This document shows positions 8,482-15,917 of a stretch of 64,000 nt of DNA, piece by piece. The position numbers and the translations under genes were made by a program. The notes under the pieces are model-generated. The model had not been told where the DNA came from and made no database searches. It saw nothing but the letters and a program-made list of their open reading frames with translations. The first letter of the stretch is position 1, and every line of letters starts with the position of its first letter. Source of the stretch: Nansenia antarctica (taxonomy: Eukaryota > Chordata > Actinopteri > Argentiniformes > Microstomatidae); the NCBI GenBank assembly GCA_963989245.1, contig CAXDII010000703.1, positions 12,501-76,500 of the forward strand, in the 5' to 3' direction.

Positions 8482-8531
8482 TCACCTGAGGTGCTGCTGT
8501 GCCTTTTTCACCACCTGTTTGATGTGCACGT
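8482..8531 (-). pseudogene. LINE RT fragment, truncated copy 3
   Basis: Only the last 16 codons of the RT fragment (VHIKQVVKKA region) are present. The duplication breakpoint cuts it. Confidence 0.6.
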
Positions 8532-8795
8532 CTTACTGCTTTTTCCGCTTGACAGCCCCGTTGGAACACCTTGTCAACAGAGGAGGTGGTGGAGAAACAA
8601 TGCAAAGCATCCAGAACGTCTTTCGTAGAGCACATTCAAATGGGACGTCATCGAATAGCTTCTTTGAGTGCGGAAACTGCTTCAATATGGAAGGCACAGA
8701 CGTTGTTGGAAGCCACGCTATCAACGAGCCTGCAGTGTCAGGCCAGCACTTTTGGAACTGCAGGCATGGGCCCCTTGGGAAAAGGTTCGCTAACT
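8532..8795. repeat. Ser-Gly intergenic spacer, copy 1
   Basis: Same spacer as 10062-10326 and 10864-11124. It begins with the tRNA-Ser T-run and flank although the Ser gene itself is absent here. Open frames of 95-141 codons run through it in the three copies, but they also read through tRNA-Gly and are not genes. Confidence 0.8.
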
Positions 8796-8867
8796 TGCAT
8801 TGGCCGGGAATCGAACCCGGGTCAACTGCTTGGAAGGCAGCTATGCTCACCACTATACCACCAATGC
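8796..8867 (-). tRNA. tRNA-Gly-TCC: tRNA-Gly (TCC), copy 1
   Basis: 72 nt, beginning GCATTGGTGGTATAGTGGTG on the minus strand, with anticodon loop CTTCCAA and box B GGTTCGATTCC. Acceptor GCATTGG pairs fully with CCAATGC. A TTTT lies about 13 nt past the 3' end. It is the only one of three local copies with both internal promoter boxes intact. Confidence 0.93.
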
Positions 8868-9000
8868 ATTCATGACATGCGGATGGACCGCAACAATGAT
8901 ATATCACGGCTTAATAAAAGTCCCTTCTTTAGGCCTTTCAGGCGGACACTTCTCCCAACCTGAGACTCCGTTGCGGGGGAGGGGAACGCTATCTTCAGAC

Positions 9001-9133
9001 GGCTCGTTGGTCTAGGGGTATGATTCTCGCTTCGGGTGCGAGGGCCAGTCGAGTATTCCCGTAACGGAGATTTGACCTTTTATTGACCCTTTCTTGCCGT
9101 CTTTTCAGCCGCGGGTTCGAATCCACCTGAGGA
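9001..9133 (+). pseudogene. Chimeric tRNA: Pro 5' half joined to foreign 3' module
   Basis: 9001-9042 is the 5' half of tRNA-Pro through the anticodon arm (loop TTCGGGT, anticodon CGG). It then switches to GGCCAGTCGAGTATTCCCG and a 60-bp stretch ending in GCGGGTTCGAATCC, ACCTGAGGA. The same 3' module follows an Asp 5' half at 11634. The acceptor ends do not pair, so a functional tRNA is not expected. Confidence 0.75.
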
Positions 9134-9588
9134 CATTACTGTCAAAAATATTTTCTTTTTTAAAGTCTTAATCAATTAAATGTTTCATGTAACACAACAT
9201 GTTTTGATGATGAATAATTAATTTCATTAAAGAAAACATGACATGACACCATGTCATTGGTTTAATTGCAATGTATTCTGCCCCTTTCCAGCGGTTCGAG
9301 ACCGGGCGGAAACATTTTCGTCCCCTTTCACCCATGGGGTACAGTGCTGTTACCCTGACACATCCCAAAAGTCCTTCTGTCAATACCCTTGATAGTGCTT
9401 TCTCCTCCAATGGGAGCAGAGTCTGAAGTTCCTCCTAGTGCCTTCTCCAGTGGGATTAGAGTTTGAAGATCCTCCTAGGAACAATCTATCAAATACATTC
9501 TACTTGCTTCAAGTTCCCTAAACTGTTTTCCGTCCATTTGCAATATGGAAAGCACCAGGTGAGCAAAGGACTGGTGCAAAAAGTATTT
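9043..9588. repeat. Segmental duplicate of 11677-12328, with internal deletion
   Basis: It is almost identical to 11677-12328 but lacks about 118 bp after CAATACCCTTGAT (near 9390). The shared sequence includes the tRNA 3' module, an AT-rich stretch and a spacer with CTCCTCCAATGGG motifs. Confidence 0.85.
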
Positions 9589-9591
9589 GTT

Positions 9592-9616
9592 CATTGGCCG
9601 GGAATCGAACCCACGA
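9592..9616 (-). pseudogene. tRNA-Gly-like 3' half
   Basis: On the minus strand GGGTTCGATTCCCGGCCAAT matches the T-arm and acceptor 3' strand of tRNA-Gly. The 5' half is absent. A more degraded relative is at about 11595-11612. Confidence 0.5.
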
Positions 9617-9629
9617 ATCTTGTACCACC

Positions 9630-9670
9630 TCCTCGTTAGTATAGTTGTCAGTATCCCCGCCTGTCGAGCG
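9630..9670 (+). pseudogene. tRNA-Asp (GTC) 5' half, truncated
   Basis: TCCTCGTTAGTATAGTTGTC then CCCCGCCTGTC match tRNA-Asp up to the 3' strand of the anticodon stem. The sequence then switches at GCGGACACTTC to the spacer that normally precedes tRNA-Pro (compare 8950 and 10474). Confidence 0.75.
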
Positions 9671-9723
9671 GACACTTCTCCCGAGCTGAGGCTCCGTTGC
9701 GGGGGAGGGGAGCGCTTTCATCA

Positions 9724-9801
9724 GACTCGTTGGTCTAGCGGTATGATTCTCGCTTTGGGTGCGAGGGCCAGAGGTCCTGGGTTCAAATCCCGGACGAGCC
9801 C
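9724..9801 (+). pseudogene. Degenerate tRNA-Pro (TGG)
   Basis: The anticodon loop is TTTGGGT. About three bases of the 5' acceptor strand are lost compared with other local Pro copies. An extra GGCCAG (about 9766-9771) separates the anticodon arm from AGGTCC. The T-arm and 3' acceptor are good. The insertion is the same six bases that start the foreign module at 9043 and 11677. Confidence 0.7.
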
Positions 9802-9970
9802 TTAGACTAAACCTTTCACCAGCTGGGACAACCAAATGGAAGTTATTTGGCTCAATGCTTCAACAGATCTTGCCTCGGGTCACTGCAAAATTCCATGTTC
9901 AAAAACTGCTTCGACAAGTCCTGGCTTTAAAGATCCGGTGGGTAGCGCTACTGGTTCAAAGTGAGGGCAT

Positions 9971-10052
9971 GACGAGGTGGCCGAGTGGTTAAGGCGATGG
10001 ACTGCTAATCCATTGTACTCTGCACGCGTGGGTTCGAATCCCATCCTCGTCG
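9971..10052 (+). tRNA. tRNA-Ser-GCT: tRNA-Ser (GCT), copy 1
   Basis: 82 nt with a long variable arm and anticodon GCT (loop CTGCTAA). It matches the vertebrate gene except for TTGTACTC in place of TTGTGCTC in the variable arm, which creates an A-C mismatch. Acceptor GACGAGG pairs with CCTCGTC. A TTTTT terminator lies at 10067-10071. Confidence 0.92.
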
Positions 10053-10326
10053 CACAGCCTTACAGCTTTTTCCGCTTGACAGCCCCGTTGGAACACCTTG
10101 TCAACAGAGGAAGGAGGTGGTGGAGAAACAATGCAAAGCATCCGGAACGTCTTTCGTAGAGCACATTCAAATGGGACGTCATCGAATAGCTTCTTTGAGT
10201 GCGGAAACTGCTTCAATATGGAAGGCACAGGCGTTGTTGGAAGCCACGCTATCAACGAGCCTGCAGTGTCAGGCCAGCACTTTTGGAACTGCAGGCATGG
10301 GCCCCTTGGGAAAAGGTTCGCTTACT

Positions 10327-10398
10327 TGCATTGGCCGGGAATCGAACACGGGTCAACTGCTTGGAAGGCAGCTATGCTCACCACTATACCACCAATGC
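10327..10398 (-). tRNA. tRNA-Gly-TCC: tRNA-Gly (TCC), copy 2, damaged box B
   Basis: 72 nt, identical to 8796-8867 except for one base in the T-stem (GTGTTCGATTCC instead of GGGTTCGATTCC). The change removes the first G of box B and one T-stem pair. Possibly a pseudogene. Confidence 0.75.
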
Positions 10399-10531
10399 AT
10401 TCATGACATGAGGATGGACCGCAATAATGATATATCACGGCTTAATAAAAGTCCCTTCTTTAGGCCTTTCAGGCGGACACTTCTCCCAACCTGAGGCTCC
10501 GTTGCGGGGGAGGGGAACGCTATCTTCAGAC

Positions 10532-10603
10532 GGCTCGTTGGTCTAGGGGTATGATTCTTGCTTAGGGTGCAAGAGGTCCCGGGTTCAAATCCCGGACGAG
10601 CCC
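10532..10603 (+). tRNA. tRNA-Pro-AGG: tRNA-Pro (AGG)
   Basis: 72 nt with anticodon loop TTAGGGT. The anticodon stem is CTTGC/GCAAG where other local copies have CTCGC/GCGAG. This is a compensatory pair change, arguing for a selected, working gene. Acceptor GGCTCGT pairs with ACGAGCC and box B GGTTCAAATCC is intact. No run of four or more T follows within about 45 nt, so termination is weak. Confidence 0.9.
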
Positions 10604-10772
10604 ATTGACTAAACATTTCACCAGCTGGGACCACCAAATGGAAGTGCTTTGGCTCAATGCTTCAACAGATCTTGCCTCGGGTCACTGCAAAATTCCATGT
10701 TCAAAAACTGCTTTGACACGTCCTGGCTTTAAAGATCCGGTGGGTAGCGCTACTGGTTCAAAGTGAGGGCAT

Positions 10773-10854
10773 GACGAGGTGGCCGAGTGGTTAAGGCGAT
10801 GGACTGCTAATCCATTGTGCTCTGCACGCGTGGGTTCGAATCCCATCCTCGTCG
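10773..10854 (+). tRNA. tRNA-Ser-GCT: tRNA-Ser (GCT), copy 2
   Basis: 82 nt with the intact variable arm (GTGC/GCAC), so this is the better of the two Ser copies. A TTTTT terminator lies at 10869-10873. It lies 802 bp from copy 1. Confidence 0.94.
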
Positions 10855-11124
10855 CACAGCCTTACAGCTTTTTCCGCTTGACAGCCCCGTTGGAACACCT
10901 TGTCAACAGAGGAGGTGGTGGAGAAACAATGCAAAGCATCCGGAACGTCTTTCGTAGAGCACATTCAAATGGGACGTCATCGAATAGCTTCTTTGAGTGC
11001 GGAAACTGCTTCAATATGGAAGGCACAGGCGTTGTTGGAAGCCACGCTATCAACGAGCCTGCAGTGTCAGGCCAGCACTTTTGGAACTGCAGGCATGGGC
11101 CCCTTGGGAAAAGGTTCGCTTACT

Positions 11125-11196
11125 TGCATTGGCCGGGAATCGAACCCGGGTCAACTGCTTGGAAGGCAGCTATGCTCACCACTATAGCACCAATGC
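11125..11196 (-). tRNA. tRNA-Gly-TCC: tRNA-Gly (TCC), copy 3, damaged box A
   Basis: 72 nt, with box B and acceptor intact, but GGTGGTATAG is GGTGCTATAG, changing position 10 in the D-stem and box A. Possibly impaired. Confidence 0.75.
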
Positions 11197-11329
11197 ATTC
11201 ATGACATGAGGATGGACCGCAACAATGATATATCACGGCTTAATAAAAGTCCCTTCTTTAGGCCTTTCAGGCGGACACTTCTCCCAACCTGAGGCTCCGT
11301 TGCGGGGGAGGGGAACACTTTCTTCAGAC

Positions 11330-11404
11330 GGCTCGTTGGTCTAGGGGTATGATTCTCGCTTCGGGTAAGGCGAGAAGTAGCGGGATCGATGCCCGCATCC
11401 TCCA
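11330..11404 (+). pseudogene. Chimeric Pro/Ala tRNA
   Basis: The 5' 37 nt are tRNA-Pro (GGCTCGTTGGTCTAGGGGTA to TTCGGGT). From about 11367 the sequence is the 3' part of tRNA-Ala (GCGAG, then GTAGCGGGATCGATGCCCGC, then ATCCTCCA). Box A comes from Pro, box B from Ala, and a TTTT terminator follows at 11409-11412, so transcription is conceivable. The acceptor strands (GGCTCGT and TCCTCC) do not pair and the anticodon loop is enlarged to about 10 nt, so an ordinary tRNA is not expected. Confidence 0.8.
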
Positions 11405-11633
11405 AGTCTTTTGGGGTCGTAGTGGCTCATTTCTTCAGTTTCTGTGCGTACGCATGGGAGTGTGCGTGGAGGACCGCACATTTTCACGACAATTTTCTTT
11501 TTTATAAATCCCAAAATGTGCATACGCAAGCTTTATAAAGGAGGTCCCAGATGAGCAAAGGACCAAGGAAAAAACCTTAAAGGCTTTGTTCAGGTGATTG
11601 ATAATCGAACCCAGCCACCAATTAAATATCACC

Positions 11634-11768
11634 TCCTCGTTAGTATAGTGGTCAGTATCCCCGCCTGTCATGCGGGGGCCAGTCGAGTATTCCCGTAACG
11701 GAGATTTGACCTTTTATTGACCCTTTCTTGCCGTCTTTTCAGCCGCGGGTTCGAATCCACCTGAGGAC
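11634..11768 (+). pseudogene. tRNA-Asp (GTC) 5' half with distant 3' module
   Basis: TCCTCGTTAGTATAGTGGTC, then CCCGCCTGTCATGCGGG, is tRNA-Asp through a fully paired anticodon stem. Then come GGCCAGTCGAGTATTCCCG and about 55 bp, then GCGGGTTCGAATCC and CTGAGGA. TCCTC can pair with GAGGA. It could be a tRNA-Asp split by an insertion in the variable region, or a chimera. The T-stem has two mismatches. Confidence 0.6.
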
Positions 11769-12328
11769 ATTACTGTCAAAAATATTTTCTTTTTTAAAGT
11801 CTTAATCAATTAAATGTTTCATGTAACACAACATGTTTTGATGATGAATAATTAATTTCATTAAAGAAAACATGACATGACACCATGTCATTGGTTTAAT
11901 TGCAATGTATTCTGCCCCTTTCCAGCGGTTCGAGACCGGGCGGAAACATTTTCGTCCCCTTTCACCCATGGGGTACAGTGCTGTTACCCTGACACATCCC
12001 AAAAGTCCTTCTGTCAATACCCTTGATTCCCTGTGTCCTCTTTCCTCGCCTCCTTCTGAAAACTCATTGGAGCAGTCTGAACTTCCTCCTAGTGCCTTCT
12101 TCAATGGGAGCAGAGACTGAAGTTGCCCATAGTGCTTTCTCCTCCAATGGGAGCAGAGTCTGAAGTTCCTCCTAGTGCCTTCTCCAGTGGGATTAGAGTT
12201 TGAAGATCCTCCTAGGAACAATCTATCAAATACATTCTACTTGCTTCAAGTTCCCTAAACTGTTTTCCGTCCATTTGCAATATGGAAAGCACCAGGTGAG
12301 CAAAGGACTGGTGCAAAAAGTATTTGTC
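11677..12328. repeat. Segmental duplicate of 9043-9588, longer version
   Basis: It contains the extra segment (about 12030-12150) missing from the other copy. It ends in GTGCAAAAAGTATTTGT, then joins the megasatellite at about 12338. Confidence 0.85.
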
Positions 12329-12715
12329 TTAAGCCCCATGAACTTAAATATGTTCACCTTGTGTTTCTACCACATTCATAGCCAGCGTTATACGCCCCGT
12401 AGTGTGACTCTTACCGGGGTTAATAACTGTGCTTCCCCGTGTTTTAGGAGAAGAATTCCAACGCCCCCGGATAGGGGAGAACCCAGGGAATCGAAAACCA
12501 TTTGAATGGTGTCTCTACGACCTTCCTATCACACAACACATGTGCTACTCTGTCAGTCCGGTCCCTCATTTGGTGAACGTGACACACATGTGTTGACCTT
12601 TCCCCGAATAAGGGAATAGCTGCGCCACTTCCACTTACCACCACTGGAGGGAGACAGACACATATACCTGAGTGAGCCTGGCAGCACTCAGCATCTGCAT
12701 ACGCATTACCTGTTG

Positions 12716-12717
<2 letters not shown>

Positions 12718-12776
<59 letters not shown>

Positions 12777-12784
12777 TGTGTGTC

Positions 12785-12817
<33 letters not shown>
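12718..12817. repeat. (GT)n followed by (ATT)n
   Basis: About 64 bp of GT and 33 bp of ATT. The pair recurs in each family 1 unit with differing lengths, longest in units 7 and 8 (36293-36412, 39839-39958), where the GT run contains two GTGA interruptions. Confidence 0.9.
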
Positions 12818-12854
12818 ACCCCTAAAGACCAAATCACAGAGAAAGATATTTCTT

Positions 12855-13442
12855 CTCCTCCCACTTTGAATTAAGCTCCTCCCACTTTGATTTAAGCTCC
12901 GCCCACTTTGACCTAAGCTCCTCCCACTTTGAATTAAGCTCCGCCCACTTTGATTTAAGCTCCTCCCACTTTGACTTAAGCTCCTCCCACTTTGACTTAA
13001 GCTCCGCCCACTTTGACTTAAGCTCCGCCCACTTTGACACAAGCTCCGCCCACTTTTACACAAGCTCCGCCCACTTTGACACAAGCTCCGCCCACTTTGA
13101 CTTAAGCTCCGCCCACTTTGACTTAAGCTCCACCCACTTTTACACAAGCTCCGCCCACTTTGACTTAAGCTCCGCCCACTTTTACACAAGCTCCTCCCAC
13201 TTTGATTTAAGCTCCTCCCACTTTGACTTAAGCTCCTCCCACTTTGATTTAAGCTCCTCCCACTTTGACTTAAGCTCCTCCCACTTTGACTTAAGCTCCT
13301 CCCACTTTGATTTAAGCTCCTCCCACTTTGACTTAAGCTCCTCCCACTTTGACTTAAGCTCCTCCCACTTTGATTTAAGCTCCTCCCACTTTGATTTAAG
13401 CTCCGCCCACTTTTACACAAGCTCCTCCCACTTTGATTTAAC
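12855..13442. repeat. 21-bp minisatellite, unit 1 (28 copies)
   Basis: The consensus is AGCTCC(G or T)CCCAC followed by TTTGA(C or T)TTA, with a recurrent variant TTTTACACA. Each unit carries a GC-box-like CCGCCC or CCTCCC and a CTTTGAT/C motif. Because 21 is a multiple of 3, minus-strand frames stay open as seven-residue repeats (SGRSLNQ, KWEELKS). These are not evidence of a gene. Confidence 0.93.
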
Positions 13443-13635
13443 ACACAGCTAATTAACATACAGCTCATTAACATACAGCTCATTAGCATGAATCTCATTA
13501 ACATGAAGCTCATTAACATGCAGCTCATTAACATACAGCTCATTAACATACAGCTCATTAACATACAGCTCATTAGCATGAATCTCATTAACATGAAGCT
13601 CATTAACATACAGCTGCTCATTAACATACATAAGC
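13443..13635. repeat. 15-bp minisatellite CAGCTCATTAACATA
   Basis: About 12 units, with variants carrying TTAGCATGAAT. It contains ATTAA/TTAAT cores and follows each 21-bp array in family 1 (also from about 17073, 24391, 27453, 30701, 33954, 37502, 41048, 44441 and 47834). It is absent from unit 11 and from family 2. Confidence 0.88.
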
Positions 13636-13957
13636 ATACACATACATATACACATACTCATACACACACATACTCATATCCACATACTCATACACACACA
13701 TCCACACTCATACACATCCACATACACACACTCATACAGCTCATTAACACATATATACACACACACATCCAGTCACACGGTGAGACACATTGAATGTAGA
13801 CATCCAGTCACACACGCGCACAGACACGTCCAGCAGGTCTGATAATGGTCTGACTGGATTCGCCTCGAAGAGTAGATGTTCTTTGGTGTGTTTGGTGTCC
13901 AAAACGGTCATTGCATTCCCCCATAGAGACTCGGGCCGGTAGACGCACTGACACAGA

Positions 13958-13994
13958 AGAAGAAGAAAAAAAAAATAAAATGTTTTTTTTTTTT
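13958..13994. other. A-run/T-run with AATAAA on the minus strand
   Basis: A10 TAAAATG T12 can fold on itself. On the minus strand AATAAA (14013-14008) lies 13 nt before the A-run. Present in all ten full units. Confidence 0.6.
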
Positions 13995-14120
13995 ATCGCG
14001 GACACAGTTTATTCGCTAGGACAGAGAGGAGGCGCCGAGCCAGTAGACAGTCACACGCGGTGAATGCGGAAGTCACATATCCCCTGGTTCACATGAGACA
14101 CATCCAGTCACGTCGAGATG

Positions 14121-15298
14121 TTACAAACATATCACACACACGCACACATTGGTTTTCATTGGTTTGTCATCGCGGACACAGTTTTCCGAAGATCGCCGGA
14201 GTTCTCCGAAGTCAACGCGAGCCGGCTCCGTAGCTCCTCCCACAAAGCCCGTGCAGGCTGGCAGAGAGACAGACACAGTCACACACGCAGTGAATTACGG
14301 AAGTCCATGAATGCGAAACTCCGTTTCTCCCTGGTTCACAGAGATGTTCCAAAATATAAATATTAGAAGGTACAGACTTACACACTTACACTCTGCTATC
14401 CAAAACGCAAAATACTCGATCTTTGAAATCTCTCTCTCTCTCTCTCTCTCCGCGCGCACTCGGGGGCCATCCGCCAGACCTGGGATTCGAACCGTGTACC
14501 TATGAATGAGTCGCGCACGAGCGAACGCGTTGCGCCACGGAGGAACTGATAAATTTGACTGTTTAAAACTTGTACTGATCAGTGTGTATTGAATTAAAGG
14601 ATTTAGCACAGGAAGCCACGCCACTTGGGTTACGTTCGTAAATTCGCTCTGAGCGCAGTGGTGACAAATACTCAACATGTGCAGTGGAACTCTGGGACTG
14701 CGCTGGTGACCCTGGGATGACGATGACCTCCAGGTGACCTCGAGATGGCCCCTTCCTCAGGTCACTGACCACACACACCAACAGCGTCCAGCCCACCCTC
14801 TCACCTGATAGATGCACCGGAGGGGCCGGAGATGCTAACACATCACACTCTACGAGGACTGCACAGGGCAGAGGGAGAAGAGAGAGACAGAAAAACAGAG
14901 TGAATGAGTAAGGGAAAGAGGTTGAGAGAAGGAGAAGGAAGAGCAGAGATGGAGAACTGAGAAGTGCAATCACCGGTCATAAAGAACAACTAACACAGAT
15001 TTCGGTTATAATGACTTTGTATATTCATGTCATTGTACAATTATTCTATATACAATTTGGAAAAACTCGTATAAAAAAAGAGAAAAACATAATAGCCTCA
15101 CTTACAGTTAAACAGGTAAAATAAGAAACAATGCACTCATCATGAAATGACGCTACTGAATACAAATACTGAACAAATTGCGCCAAGCCTGTGTCAACGA
15201 TGACACATGATTCAGCTGTTAGGGAACGCCAGTCTCTACTCACCTGTCCAAAGATTGATGATATGGAGGTAAAAGAGCATCCTGGATGGGTCCGCCAT
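14121..15298 (-). CDS. Hypothetical three-exon secreted peptide, unit 1
   Basis: Exon 1 coding is 15298-15244 (ATG, MADPSRMLFYLHIINLWT, phase 1) with donor CAG|GTGAGT. Exon 2 is 14858-14805 (54 nt, reads VLVECDVLASPAPPVHLS) after a pyrimidine tract ending TGTGCAG, with donor CAG|GTGAGA. Exon 3 is 14257-14121 after CTCTCTGCCAG, in the same phase, to a TAA stop. AATAAA follows about 110 nt later (14013-14008). The total is 81 residues with a hydrophobic, signal-like start. Introns are 385 and 547 bp; the second contains the tRNA-like sequence. I recognise no homologue. Exon joins are inferred from splice motifs and phase only, so this may be a chance arrangement. Confidence 0.3.
14470..14544 (-). 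ncRNA. tRNA-like sequence with Pol III boxes, unit 1
   Basis: 75 nt on the minus strand. TCCTCCGTGGCGCAACGCG gives a box A-like segment, and GGTTCGAATCC is a perfect box B. The ends TCCTCCG and TGGCGGA pair with one mismatch and one wobble. The middle does not form a canonical anticodon arm, so it is a tRNA-derived relic or SINE head. It is preceded on the plus strand by (CT)n. Confidence 0.55.
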
Positions 15299-15782
15299 GT
15301 CTGTCTGTCTGTGTGGGTGTATGAGGTGTCCTTGTAGCTCAATAACATGACTTCCCGGGGTCGTAGAGGGCTGGGGTTAGGCTTAAAATGACCGTGTAGA
15401 CCTAATGAACTTAAATATGTTCACCTTGTGTTTCTACCACATTCATAGCCAGCGTTATACGCCCCGTAGTGTGACTCTTACCGGGGTTAATAACTGTGCT
15501 TCCCCGTGTTTTAGGAGAAGAATTCCAACGCCCCCGGATAGGGGAGAACCCAGGGAATCGAAAACCATTTGAATGGTGTCTCTACGACCTTCCTATCACA
15601 CAACACATGTGCTACTCTGTCAGTCCGGTCCCTCATTTGGTGAACGTGACACACATGTGTTGACCTTTCCCCGAATAAGGGAATAGCTGCGCCACTTCCA
15701 CTTACCACCACTGGAGGGAGACAGACACATATACCTGAGTGAGCCTGGCAGCACTCAGCATCTGCATACGCATTACCTGTTG

Positions 15783-15845
<63 letters not shown>

Positions 15846-15917
15846 TGTGTGTCTATTATTATTATTATTATTATTATTAAACCCCTAAAGACCAAATCAC
15901 AGAGAAAGATATTTCTT

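Larger units (their letters stand above)
7964..8531. repeat. 777-bp duplication unit, truncated copy
   Basis: It carries SINE, tRNA-Thr and the start of the RT fragment, then breaks off within the RT segment at about 8531. There it joins the 3' flank of a tRNA-Ser unit (TACTGCTTTTTCCGCTTG). tRNA-Asn is missing from this copy. Confidence 0.85.
12338..15404. repeat. Megasatellite family 1, unit 1
   Basis: Unit order: a 380-bp segment beginning ATGAACTTAAATATG, (GT)n, (ATT)n, 21-bp array, 15-bp array, CA-rich stretch, A/T-run, gene-like cassette (minus strand) with a tRNA-like sequence in its second intron, and a closing segment with CCCGGGGTCGTAGAGGGCTG. Start points of successive units are 15405, 19035, 26356, 29414, 32665, 35914, 39460, 43006, 46399 and 49792. 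Nearly all length variation comes from the arrays. Confidence 0.93.

Noticed and set aside
8519..11204. Plus- and minus-strand frames of 95-141 codons between Ser and Gly tRNAs
   Set aside because: They overlap tRNA-Gly or tRNA-Ser and are duplicated with the spacer. No family signature.
12444..12644. 66-codon minus-strand frame present in every unit (VVSGSGAAIPLFGERS)
   Set aside because: Considered as an additional exon because CTCCAG precedes it, but the frame has no family match, overlaps the 312-bp subrepeat sequence and is disrupted in family 2.
14563..14973. 136-codon minus-strand frame conserved in all ten units
   Set aside because: It spans exon 2 together with its pyrimidine tract and part of intron 2. 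The hydrophobic LLSSPSLLFLLLL start is a translated polypyrimidine tract.
15365..15390. GGGGTTAGGCTTA as interstitial telomere
   Set aside because: Only one TTAGG-like core per unit and no tandem TTAGGG array.
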